From Rhodococcus pseudokoreensis (GTDB taxonomy: Bacteria > Actinomycetota > Actinomycetes > Mycobacteriales > Mycobacteriaceae): a stretch of DNA of 64,000 nt. Each line of letters begins with the position of its first letter. Positions within the stretch are counted from its first letter, which is position 1. A program made the position numbers and the translations under genes. The stretch covers positions 248,001 to 312,000 of the forward strand of contig NZ_CP070614.1 in the NCBI RefSeq assembly GCF_017068395.1. The letters run 5' to 3'. The notes under the pieces are model-generated. The model was not told the origin of the DNA. It made no database searches and saw nothing but the letters and a program-made list of their open reading frames with translations. Positions 35,101 to 43,281 of the stretch are shown in pieces.

Positions 35101-36516
35101 TCATATGTGTGTAGGTGGGAGGTGGGGGCGGCGTTGCCCGAACTCGGTTGCGGTTTCGATGGCGTGGGCGAGTTGGAGCAGGCGGGCTTCGTTGCGGTGG
35201 GGCCCGATGATTTGGAGGCCGACGGGTAGTCCGGTGGGGGTGAAGCCGCCGGGTACCGACATTGCTGGGCATCCGGTGGCGGAGATCAGGTAGGCGGATT
35301 TCATCCAGTCGAGGTAGGTGTTCATTGCCTCGCCGTCGATGGTAGTGGGGTAGTTCCATTCGATGGGGAATGGTGCGACTTGGCTGACGGGGGCGAGAAG
35401 TAGGTCGTAGTCGTCGAAGAAGGCCCGCATGCGGTGGAAAAGTTCGGTGCGCAGGATTTCAGCGCGTCCGATGTCGTGGCCGGTGAGGGTGCGACCTTGT
35501 TGGATGTTCCAGATGGCATTGGGTCCGAGTGCGGATCGCTGGGTGTCGAGGAGTGGTCCATAGCTGAGTTCGAGTTGCCACGCTCGCAGGGTGAGGAATA
35601 CCTCGTCGGCGCCGCTGAGGTCCGGGCATGCTTGTTCGAGATGGCATCCCATCGAGGGCAGGGCGCCGACGGTCGCAGCCAGCGTTGCGGTGACGTCAGG
35701 GTCGACCGGGAGGCCGCCGAGGTCCGGTGCCCAGGCGATCTTGAGTCCGCGCGCGGACCGCTCGTACTCGAACAGAGGGTTGTCGTCTTCGAAGCTGATG
35801 GGACTTCGGGGGTCCGGCCCGGACATCACGGACAGCAGCAGTTGCAGGTCGCCGACGTTCCGGGCGAGCGGGCCTTTGACGGACAGGTACCCCCATGCGG
35901 CTTTGTTCGGCCAGGTCGGTACACGGCTGGCGCTGGACCGGATCCCGAGGATGTTGTTGAACGACGCGGGGTTGCGGAGCGAGCCACCGGTGTCGCTGCC
36001 GTCGGCGATGGGAATGAGGCCGGCGGCGAGGGCAGCGGCGGCGCCGCCACTGCTGCCACCGGCGCTGCGGGTGCGGTCGTAGGGGTTGCGGGTCGCTCCG
36101 AAGAGGGGGTTGACGGTGTGTGATCCCAGGCCGAGTTCGGGGACGTTGGTTTTGCCGATCGGGATTGCGCCGGCGGCGTGGGTTCGTTCGACCACGAGTT
36201 GGCTGCGGGTCGGGATGTTGTCGGAGAAGATCGGGGACCCATGGGTGGTGCGCAGCCCGGCGGTCTCGAGGGTGTCCTTGTGGGCGATCGGCAGCCCGTG
36301 AAGAGGCCCGAGAGATTCACCGGACATAGTGCGGGCGTCGGCTTTTCGTGCGAGTTCGAGGGCGTGCTCGGGTTGGACGGTGACCATGGCGTTGATCATG
36401 GGATCGATCTGCTCGATCCGGGACAGGTGCGCGTGTACGAGTTCTTCCGAGGAGATCTCGCGGTTTCGGATCGCGGCGGCTTGCTCGCGGGCGGTCCAGT
36501 AGTGAATGTCGGCCAT
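35101..36516 (-). CDS. Amidase, amidase-signature family
   Basis: 471 residues, ATG at 36516. The Ser-cisSer-Lys triad is in place: Lys80 in GLPIAHKDTLE, Ser155 in SAGGSSGGAAAAL and the nucleophile Ser179 in DGSDTGGSLRNPA. The C-terminal MSVPGGFTPTGLPVGLQIIG is typical. It hydrolyses a carboxamide to acid and ammonia in the cytoplasm. Its start overlaps by one base the stop of the membrane carrier transcribed before it, so import and hydrolysis are coupled. Substrate not predictable; the nearby oxidase and Lrp regulator suggest an amino-acid amide. Confidence 0.9.
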   Translation of the reverse strand: MADIHYWTAREQAAAIRNREISSEELVHAHLSRIEQIDPMINAMVTVQPEHALELARKADARTMSGESLGPLHGLPIAHKDTLETAGLRTTHGSPIFSDNIPTRSQLVVERTHAAGAIPIGKTNVPELGLGSHTVNPLFGATRNPYDRTRSAGGSSGGAAAALAAGLIPIADGSDTGGSLRNPASFNNILGIRSSASRVPTWPNKAAWGYLSVKGPLARNVGDLQLLLSVMSGPDPRSPISFEDDNPLFEYERSARGLKIAWAPDLGGLPVDPDVTATLAATVGALPSMGCHLEQACPDLSGADEVFLTLRAWQLELSYGPLLDTQRSALGPNAIWNIQQGRTLTGHDIGRAEILRTELFHRMRAFFDDYDLLLAPVSQVAPFPIEWNYPTTIDGEAMNTYLDWMKSAYLISATGCPAMSVPGGFTPTGLPVGLQIIGPHRNEARLLQLAHAIETATEFGQRRPHLPPTHI

Positions 36517-37808
36517 CAGAAGCTCTCCATGATCTGCACGGCGGCAAGGACAACGAACATCGCCAGTGCGGCTATGAGGATGGCGTTGGAGGCCAGACCG
36601 TTGCGGAGCGAGACCGTGACGTTCTTCCGGTTGAGCAGGACCAGCAAGGTGGCGGACAGGATCGGCAGCACGAGGGAGCCAACGGCCGCATAGACCAGCA
36701 CCAGCGCGACGGGACGTCCGGTGAAGACGAGAACTATGGAGGAGGTCAGACACAGCAGCACGAAGCCGCGGAACACCCAGCTTTTCTCGGAGACGTAGGA
36801 GCCGGCGGCGTCTTCGGGGACCTGGCGGATGGTGCGCAGCGAGTCCGACAGCAGGTACGCCAGCGCGTTGAATCCACCGACGAGGGCGGCGGTGACCACC
36901 ATGAAGAAGGTAACCAGGAACAGCACCCGGGTGGCGGATCCGAGGTCGGCGCCGAGGGGTTCGGAGAGGGCGGCGAGGCCGTCGGCTCCCTTGATGGATC
37001 GACCTGTCCCGTAGACGAAACCGGTCCCGACGATGGTCGTGGCGATCACGAACACGAACACGATGGCGTAGCTCGTTGCCGCGTCGATTCGCATGATCGG
37101 AACCCAGTCGCGGGTGTTCCATTTCTTCTCGCGGACCCAGTAGCTGTACGCGGCGATCCCGGCGGTGCCGCCGACTCCGCCGATCAGCGCGACGACGTCG
37201 ATGAGCGATCCACTCGGGAAAGTGGGGCGTAATGACTGAACGAACCCACCCCAGTCGTCGAGGTGCGCCAGTGTGATTCCGGCGAGGGTGACCATCAACC
37301 CGAATTTGAGGAGGATGAACCACTTCATCGTCTGCTCGAATGCGGTGTAGCGGCCGTACAGGACGATGGCGGCGGCCAGGATCGCGATCACGATGGATGC
37401 CGGTACCACCGGAATCGCGGGGAATAGTGTGGAAACTGCCAGCGCAGCAACCGAAGACAGTCCGGCACCGTAGACCAGCGCCACCACCAGGAAAAACACG
37501 AACAGCAGGTGTGGCAACCACGCCGCAACGGTGCGGACGCCGGCGACGATGGTGGTGCCCGACGCGATGTAGTGCCGCCCGACCGCTTCGGTGACCACGA
37601 ACTTGATGGACAGGCCGAGGGCTGCGACCCACAGCAACCCCATCCCGTACAGTGACGCACCCGAGATCGAGGTGATCATGTCGCCAGCGCCGACGCTCGT
37701 CGCGGCGAGGACGAGTCCGGGTCCGAGATAGGACAGTCTCCCGCGCCAGCCCGGTGCGGGGCGCGCCGTCGGCGGCGAGTAGTCGGCCTTCGCTTGCACT
37801 TCAGTCAT
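36516..37808 (-). CDS. Nramp-superfamily membrane carrier, non-canonical
   Basis: 430 residues, ATG 37808 after GAGGAA. About eleven hydrophobic segments. The region that in Nramp metal transporters reads DPGN in helix 1 here reads SVGAGDMITS, and helix 6, normally with MPH, reads AYSYWVREKKW. Key metal ligands (Asp, Asn in helix 1; Met in helix 6) are therefore not conserved, so Mn/Fe transport is doubtful. The overlap with an amidase gene suggests an organic substrate or a cation cofactor for that pathway. It is divergent from the Lrp-type regulator. Confidence 0.8.
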   Translation of the reverse strand: MTEVQAKADYSPPTARPAPGWRGRLSYLGPGLVLAATSVGAGDMITSISGASLYGMGLLWVAALGLSIKFVVTEAVGRHYIASGTTIVAGVRTVAAWLPHLLFVFFLVVALVYGAGLSSVAALAVSTLFPAIPVVPASIVIAILAAAIVLYGRYTAFEQTMKWFILLKFGLMVTLAGITLAHLDDWGGFVQSLRPTFPSGSLIDVVALIGGVGGTAGIAAYSYWVREKKWNTRDWVPIMRIDAATSYAIVFVFVIATTIVGTGFVYGTGRSIKGADGLAALSEPLGADLGSATRVLFLVTFFMVVTAALVGGFNALAYLLSDSLRTIRQVPEDAAGSYVSEKSWVFRGFVLLCLTSSIVLVFTGRPVALVLVYAAVGSLVLPILSATLLVLLNRKNVTVSLRNGLASNAILIAALAMFVVLAAVQIMESF

Positions 37809-37912
37809 CGTGTGTTCCTCGATTCGAGAACCCGGCCCGTCGAGCGCGGGCGGCAAGTATGTGTGTTGACTCACAATCATGCGCAAACAGTCATGGTCAC
37901 GCAATATCTGGT

Positions 37913-37948
37913 CGAATATCGGCCCTATTCGCCGTATGATTGGCGAAT
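37913..37948. promoter_or_regulatory. Two inverted repeats over the start of the Lrp-type gene
   Basis: GAATA-N8-TATTC (37913-37930) and ATTCGCC-N8-GGCGAAT (37927-37948) overlap each other; the right arm of the second includes AT of the ATG start. Both lie between the divergent carrier gene and the regulator. They suit Lrp/AsnC operators and would allow autorepression by blocking the start region. Confidence 0.55.
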
Positions 37949-38933
37949 GTCCGAAATTTTCGGCGCACGTCGCCGACGCCCGCTAGATCGGTTGGACCAA
38001 CGGATCGCGTGCGCGCTGCAGGTCGACGGCCGGGCGTCGTGGCGATTCATTGCGGAGGTGCTCGGGGAGTCCGAGCGCACGGTAACGCGGCGCGGGACCA
38101 AGCTGGTCGCTGATCGCGCGGTCGCGATTGCTGCGCGTCCGCGGGCGCGGAGTAACACGATCGTGGGGGCGCATTGCGAACTGGGGCAGTCCAGGATCGT
38201 AGCCCGGGCCTTCGCTCAGCGCGGCGACAGTTTCCTCGTCCATATTCTCACCGGTACACCCGAATGCGTGGTGCTGCTGGACTGTCCTCGGGAGCGGCTC
38301 GGGGAGTTGGTGTTCGAGGAACTTCCGGGGGTGCGCGGGCTGATCAACACGTTCACCCAACCGGTGCTGCGACAGACACACACGATCTCGCGGTGGCGTC
38401 CGGACGTGCTGAACGACGACGAGGTTCGGGCCCTGGTGGGCGATCGGCGCGACGAATCCGACGGTGACGGACCGGCCGCGACTACTCGGGACAAGGCGGA
38501 TGATCTGTTGCTGCAGGCCCTCGGCGCCGACGGTCGGCGGTCGGTCGACGAGTTGTCGAGGCTGACCGGTCTGTCCGATACCACCGTGCGTCGGCGAGTG
38601 GAGAGGATGAGGCGGGATGGTGATTTGGTGATTCGGGCGATCGTCGAGCCCGCACTGCTGGGTTTGCCGGTCGAAGCGGTGGTGTGGGTGACCGCCAAAC
38701 CCACCGAGGTCGAATCGGTGGCTCGAGAGCTGGGGCGGTCACCCTTCGCCCGCTATGTCAGCGTGGTCGTGGGAGACCGACAGATCATCGCCATTGTGGC
38801 CATGCCCAGCGAGGCGGTCTTGTATGAATTCGTGACACGCAGTTCGTGGCTGGGCAATGTGCATTCGGTCGATACGGCCATCATTCTCGAGACCTACAAG
38901 CGCGGCGGAGCGCTCACGGTCACGGGAAACTGA
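37947..38933 (+). CDS. Lrp/AsnC-family regulator with two HTH-sensor units
   Basis: 328 residues, double the usual Lrp length. First HTH at about 13-60 (LDQRIACALQVDGRASWRFI, AEVLGESERTVTRRG), a sensor-like half, then a second HTH at about 190-240 (DDLLLQALGADGRRSVDELS, LTGLSDTTVRRRVERMRRDG) and a RAM-like end (VEAVVWVTAKPTEVESVARE). These pseudo-dimeric Lrp proteins usually control amino-acid or amine catabolism. It lies between the carrier/amidase operon and the RidA/oxidase operon and probably controls both. ATG 37947 is inside an inverted repeat. Confidence 0.85.
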   Translation: MSEIFGARRRRPLDRLDQRIACALQVDGRASWRFIAEVLGESERTVTRRGTKLVADRAVAIAARPRARSNTIVGAHCELGQSRIVARAFAQRGDSFLVHILTGTPECVVLLDCPRERLGELVFEELPGVRGLINTFTQPVLRQTHTISRWRPDVLNDDEVRALVGDRRDESDGDGPAATTRDKADDLLLQALGADGRRSVDELSRLTGLSDTTVRRRVERMRRDGDLVIRAIVEPALLGLPVEAVVWVTAKPTEVESVARELGRSPFARYVSVVVGDRQIIAIVAMPSEAVLYEFVTRSSWLGNVHSVDTAIILETYKRGGALTVTGN

Positions 38934-39000
38934 CGCAAAGACCTGGGAATCGTTCTGGATGAATCGGCGGCACGCACGCTCGGCCGGTGTGGTGTGGTGT

Positions 39001-39037
39001 GGTGGCGGTGGTGAGGGGTGCTCTCGCCACCGCCACC
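39001..39037. terminator. Bidirectional hairpin between convergent genes
   Basis: GGTGGCGGTGGTGAG pairs with the complementary 15-mer (14 of 15) around a 7-base loop. It lies between the end of the Lrp-type gene and the end of the RidA gene on the other strand. Confidence 0.7.
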
Positions 39038-39076
39038 CGGAAGCGATTGTTAGCTCATGGTTTTCAAGATCTGCCG

Positions 39077-39466
39077 TTACTCGTCGATCACGCGCGCGAT
39101 CGCTTCGATCTCGAACCTGAAGTTACGCGCGAGCCCGGATTGCACCGTGCTCCGGCTCGGCATCGGCGCGGCGAAACGCTCCCGGTAGAGGGAGTCGAAC
39201 TCGGGGTACAGGTCCATGCTGGTGAGGTAGCAGGTGGTTTTGACCACCACCGACAGATCGGAACCGCCGGCGTGCAGGACAGCTTCGAGGTTGTCGATCG
39301 CTCGGTGGACCTCGTCCCGGAACGTCTCCTCCCGTTCGGAGGTGTTGGCGTTCATGCCCACCTGTCCTGAGGTGAAGATCAGGTCTGCAACCTTGGTGGC
39401 CTGGGAGAACGACGCCATCTGAGGAGCGGTCGGCGTCGAGACAGTTGTGAAGTGAGTTGCCGTCAT
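39077..39466 (-). CDS. RidA-family protein linked to an amino-acid oxidase
   Basis: 129 residues from ATG 39466, 15 bases after the oxidase stop. Family motifs: ADLIFTSGQVGMNANT, IDNLEAVLHAGGSDLSVVVK, TTCYLTSMDLYPEFDSLY, and a catalytic-type Arg in MPSRSTVQSGLARN followed by FEIEAIARV. The R-S-T-V segment fits true RidA imine deaminases. It would remove the reactive imine released by the flavin oxidase encoded just before it, giving the keto acid and ammonia. Confidence 0.9.
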   Translation of the reverse strand: MTATHFTTVSTPTAPQMASFSQATKVADLIFTSGQVGMNANTSEREETFRDEVHRAIDNLEAVLHAGGSDLSVVVKTTCYLTSMDLYPEFDSLYRERFAAPMPSRSTVQSGLARNFRFEIEAIARVIDE

Positions 39467-39481
39467 TGTCGGTTTCAATTC

Positions 39482-40732
39482 CTAACGAAGGGGGCTCAGT
39501 GCCGCGAGCTCGGCGGGTGGACGGCCCGAGATGATTTGTTGGGTCAGTAGCTTGCCGGTGAGGGGGCCGTGCGCGATGCCCCACATCCCGTGTCCTCCGC
39601 AGATGAATACACGCTGGGATTCGGTGCGGCCGACCAGCGGCAACCCGTCCACAGTGCACGGACGGGAACCGACCCACTCATCCCTTCGGCGCGACCAGTC
39701 GACGTCACCGAGGATCGGGGTCGCGGCGGCAATGATCGTCTCGATGCTCTTGCGGTCAAGCGGCCGTTCCGGGTCGGCGAACTCCATGATCCCGGAGACA
39801 CGCACGCGGCCGTCGAGTGGCGTGAACACCACCTTCTGGGACGGCAGATAGGTCGGTGTTGTGGGCAGCCCCTCGGCGGGCATGCTGAAGCTGTATCCGC
39901 GTCCTGCCTGCACCGGCGTGCGGACACCGAACTTCCGGGCAAGTGGGGAAATCCATCCCCCGGCGGCGAGGACCACGGTGTCGGTGCGCAGGGTGGTGCC
40001 GTCGGCGAGGTCAACTCGGACATCGCCGCCGGTGTCGCTGATTCCGGTGACGGCGTCGCCTTCGAGCACCCTTCCGCCGGCTTCGACGACAGCCTTGTAC
40101 AGAGACGCCAGGAACCGTGGAGGATCGATCGAGCGTTGGCCTCGGAGCAAGATCCCCGCCCGGATTCGGTCGCTCAGGGTCAGCTCCCGATCTCGTGTGG
40201 CATCCCCATCGAGCACGTCGAGGTCGACGGGCATCCCCGAGCTGCCGAGGTGGCCGATCTCGGTGAGCATCTGCTCTCGCTGGTCTTCATCGGCGAAAGC
40301 GATGAGAACGGGGTCCTGCCGCCACATCGTATCGGCGACCCCTCCCTGGGCAAGGTCGTCGTAGGCGTCGAGAGCCTGCCGATTGAGGACCGACAATGCT
40401 TGCAGGGCTACCTGCCATCGGCGGTGAGTGCAGTTCCTGGCGAATCGGGCGAGAAACCGTGCGAGAGTCGGATCGACTGGGAGGGGCACTCTGACGGGCG
40501 AGGTCGAGGAGAAGGCCTTCAGGCCCACCCGCAGCGCAGAGGGCTCGGGCAGTGGCACCGCGAGAGCAGGTGAGAGCCACCCCGCGTTTCCCCATGAAGC
40601 GCCGGCGCCGACATGACCACGGTCGACGACCGTGACCTCCACACCCTCCTGCAGCAGAAACCACGCGGTCGACAGGCCGGCAACACCGGCTCCGACCACG
40701 ACCGCGGTACGCGGCGAGACAGCACTGGACAT
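39482..40732 (-). CDS. FAD-dependent D-amino-acid/glycine oxidase (DadA-like)
   Basis: 416 residues. Rossmann FAD motif TAVVVGAGVAGLSTAWFLLQ at about 9-28; the middle has GYSFSMPAEGLPTTPTYLP; the end has RPCTVDGLPLVGR and FICGGHGMWGIAHGPLTGKL, the second FAD contact found in DadA and glycine oxidases. It oxidises a D-amino acid or secondary amine to an imino acid. RidA follows in the same operon. Together with the amidase and carrier across the regulator, the set could degrade a D-amino-acid amide; this is inference. Confidence 0.88.
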   Translation of the reverse strand: MSSAVSPRTAVVVGAGVAGLSTAWFLLQEGVEVTVVDRGHVGAGASWGNAGWLSPALAVPLPEPSALRVGLKAFSSTSPVRVPLPVDPTLARFLARFARNCTHRRWQVALQALSVLNRQALDAYDDLAQGGVADTMWRQDPVLIAFADEDQREQMLTEIGHLGSSGMPVDLDVLDGDATRDRELTLSDRIRAGILLRGQRSIDPPRFLASLYKAVVEAGGRVLEGDAVTGISDTGGDVRVDLADGTTLRTDTVVLAAGGWISPLARKFGVRTPVQAGRGYSFSMPAEGLPTTPTYLPSQKVVFTPLDGRVRVSGIMEFADPERPLDRKSIETIIAAATPILGDVDWSRRRDEWVGSRPCTVDGLPLVGRTESQRVFICGGHGMWGIAHGPLTGKLLTQQIISGRPPAELAALSPLR

Positions 40733-41821
40733 GTGAAGGTTCTCCTCATCTGAGTTCTAGCACCAGGCCGACTTTTCGGCGCCGGATGGATGGATCTAAC
40801 GCACCGAGCATCGTCCTAAACCGGAAAGAAATACGCTAGAGCTTTGGCTCTTTCGGCAGAAAGAGACGAAATGATGGCGAATATCCGAAATCTGCAGGTA
40901 GCGCCGTCATCCACGTCGAAAGCCGATGCCGCTGGTCGCGGCCGGGAATTGCGACGCCCCCCAAGTCACGCCGCCACAACACCACTACTTTCTGGGGAAG
41001 ACACGACGCTGTCCGTCGATGACCACCAGGACACCGTCCTCACGGAGGTTCACGAGCGATCGGGTGCAACACACCGTGCTCACGGACCGACGCCACGAAC
41101 CACACCGACTTCGCGCCGGTCACCAGTATCGGGCGGCGGCGCTCGGTGCGCTACCGAGTCACCGGTCGCGTTCTGATGCTTCTCTCGTTCGCGCCCTGGC
41201 GTGCCGGCTGCGTGGCGCGGTTTCGCCGATCGCCGCAGGGTGTCGCTGCGTAGCGGGGGCGGAAGATCTCGCAGGAGTCCTCGAGTCGGGTCCGCACTGC
41301 ACGTTGTGCGCACGGATTGCGGGTGCGGGACCCGTCGGATAGGTTGCGCCGGTACGGGCGCGGTGGTGTTGTTGTCCGGGTCCACGGCTTCGTGAGCTCT
41401 CCCGGCGGGCAATGTCCTCGTGCCTCGTGCGTTCTCGCGGACAAAAGCGACGGGCAGATACGGCAATCAGTACTTGCGACGATGAGCAATCTGCACGCCG
41501 ATGACGGTGCGCATCCACTCGCGGTGTTCATCCTGTCAACCGTCGCCGGTCGGTCTTGCATCGGACGTGATCGCCACGCTTTCCCGTAATCGGTTGAAGT
41601 GACGTGTGACGACGGGGGATTGCACCATCTGCCCGATGTTGTGTTCTTGGGCGGGAGTGTCATGTTGTGCGCACCTGGCCGTCGAGATCGCCACCCCGTG
41701 GACCGGTGACGGTGACGCAGTCCATCCCGCGCGTCCTCGTGAATGAAATGGTTTGCCTGACAGACCGACCCGCGCCTGCGCCGGGTGACCGCCCTGTAGA
41801 TGGGACGGCCAACTCGATGGA
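40733..41821. other. Long gene-free stretch upstream of the oxidase gene
   Basis: About 1.1 kb. Near 40848 is a palindrome listed separately. The remainder (40870-41821) has only fragmentary open frames rich in Arg, Ser and Thr on both strands; no family pattern, repeat or RNA that I recognise. It may be eroded DNA from a former insertion. Confidence 0.45.
40848..40865. promoter_or_regulatory. Palindrome upstream of the oxidase-RidA operon
   Basis: CTCTTTC, GGCA, GAAAGAG: a perfect 7-bp inverted repeat with 4-base spacer about 115 bases before the oxidase start. A candidate operator, possibly for the two-unit Lrp regulator, though it does not share the sequence of the sites at 37913-37948. 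Confidence 0.45.
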
Positions 41822-42073
41822 TCAACCGTCAGATACTGACGACGCGGCAGATTTTGGGGCCGGGCGGGTGAGTTTGCTGGAGCAGAAGTCCCTCAAGTAT
41901 GTCCGGGTTGGGAAGTCGACGTCGTTGATCAGGGTGCTGGTCACCATCGCGAGAATGCGTTGGTAGAACACGCTTGGGGTGATGCCGAACTCGGGCAGGA
42001 TGTATTCGTCTCCTCCGCCGAATCGGGACCATTTGGTGGCGAACGCCAGCATGGCCTGATCGTCTCGGGTCAT
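41822..42073 (-). CDS. Small DUF3263-like protein
   Basis: 83 residues, ATG 42073 preceded by GAGGAGGAAC. The pattern (RDDQAMLAFATKWSRFGGGD, then ILPEFGITPSVFYQRILAMV) resembles the DUF3263 group of small helical actinobacterial proteins, which may bind DNA. It follows the E2 gene by 40 bases in the same direction and is probably the last gene of that operon. Function unknown. Confidence 0.6.
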   Translation of the reverse strand: MTRDDQAMLAFATKWSRFGGGDEYILPEFGITPSVFYQRILAMVTSTLINDVDFPTRTYLRDFCSSKLTRPAPKSAASSVSDG

Positions 42074-42113
42074 TGTTCCTCCTCGTCCCCCGGCTGGGTG
42101 ATGCTGATATTGG

Positions 42114-43235
42114 TCAGAGATCGTCTGCGGTGAAGCCGTTTTCGAGCCGTTGTTTGACGGTGGTGAGGAAGCGGGCGGCGTCGGCGCCGTCGACGATGCG
42201 GTGGTCGTAGGAGATGGACAGGTAGGCCATCGACCGCACCTCGATGCGGAGCTCGCCGTCGTGGCGGCTCGGGACCAGTCGTTCGACCACCGCCCCGACA
42301 CCGAGGATGCCGGTCTGGGGTTGGTTGATGATCGGGGTGTCGAACAGAGCGCCGCGGCTGCCGGTGTTGGTGAGGGTGAAGGTGCCGCCAGATAATTCGT
42401 CTGCGGTGATCGTGCCGGTGCGGACCTTGTCGGCTTTGTCCGCGATCGCCCGGGCCAGGTCTTCGATCCCGAGGGTCTGGGCATTCCGAATGACCGGCAC
42501 CATCAAGCCTTTTTCGCTGTCGACGGCCATGCCCAGGTGGCAGTGGTCGTAGTAGGTCATCTCGGTGACCTCGGTGTTCAGCGAGGCGTTGAGGACCCGG
42601 TGCTCGGCGAGTGCGTCGACGGCGGCTTTGGCGAAGAACGGCAGGAAGGAGAGCTTGAGTCCGGTCCGGTGCAGGAATTCGTTCTTGTGGGTGGCCCGCA
42701 ACCGGGCGATCGCGGTGACGTCGACCTCGAGCACCGTGGTCAGCTGGGCGGCGGTCTGCAGCGATTCGACCATCCGCTGGGCAATCGTGCGGCGGATGCG
42801 CGGCAGCTTTTCGGTGGTCGAGCCGGCCACAGGCTGCGACGCAACGGTGCCTGCCGTGTCCGGCTCCGGCGGCGGCGAGGGAACCGCCGCCGGGGCCGGG
42901 GGCACCGCTGCTGCGGTCTGTGCCGGTTCCGCCGCCGGTGCCGGTATGGGTGGGGCCGCGGGAGCCGCAGCCGTGCCGCCGGTTTCGGTGATGATGGCCA
43001 GTTCGGCGTCGATGGCGACGACGTCGTTCTCCTCGGCGAGGTGCCGGTGGAGAATTCCGGTGACCGGTGATGGGATCTCGGTGTCGACCTTGTCGGTGGC
43101 GACCTCGAGGAGTGGTTCCTCTGCGGTGACGTGGTCACCGGGTTGTTTGAGCCACCGGGTGATGGTGCCTTCGTCGACGTTTTCCCCGAGGGCCGGCATC
43201 CGCACCGTGGTGCCTGCGAGTTGTTCGGTTGTCAT
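42114..43235 (-). CDS. 2-oxo-acid dehydrogenase E2 (dihydrolipoamide acyltransferase) apparently lacking the subunit-binding domain
   Basis: 373 residues, ATG 43235. Lipoyl domain at about 8-85 with the lipoylated Lys49 in EVATDKVDTE; Pro/Ala linker at about 86-140; then directly the acyltransferase domain (LPRIRRTIAQRMVESLQTAA) ending with the active site SYDHRIVDGADAARF. The small peripheral subunit-binding domain that normally lies between linker and catalytic core, and anchors E1 or E3, is not seen. It follows the E1 gene by 46 bases. It would transfer the acyl group from E1 to CoA. With ACC deaminase and lipoyl synthase upstream, 2-oxobutyrate is a likely substrate. Confidence 0.88.
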   Translation of the reverse strand: MTTEQLAGTTVRMPALGENVDEGTITRWLKQPGDHVTAEEPLLEVATDKVDTEIPSPVTGILHRHLAEENDVVAIDAELAIITETGGTAAAPAAPPIPAPAAEPAQTAAAVPPAPAAVPSPPPEPDTAGTVASQPVAGSTTEKLPRIRRTIAQRMVESLQTAAQLTTVLEVDVTAIARLRATHKNEFLHRTGLKLSFLPFFAKAAVDALAEHRVLNASLNTEVTEMTYYDHCHLGMAVDSEKGLMVPVIRNAQTLGIEDLARAIADKADKVRTGTITADELSGGTFTLTNTGSRGALFDTPIINQPQTGILGVGAVVERLVPSRHDGELRIEVRSMAYLSISYDHRIVDGADAARFLTTVKQRLENGFTADDL

Positions 43236-43281
43236 GGTGGTGTCCTGCTCCTGGCCTGTGTGCGTGCGGGTCTCGGTGAAA

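Noticed and set aside
41300..41360. A stretch whose antisense translation reads SDGSRTRNP, a pattern often produced over tRNA genes
   Set aside because: No cloverleaf could be folded: the T-arm consensus GGTTCGAATCC is absent and no CCA or acceptor stem pairs up.
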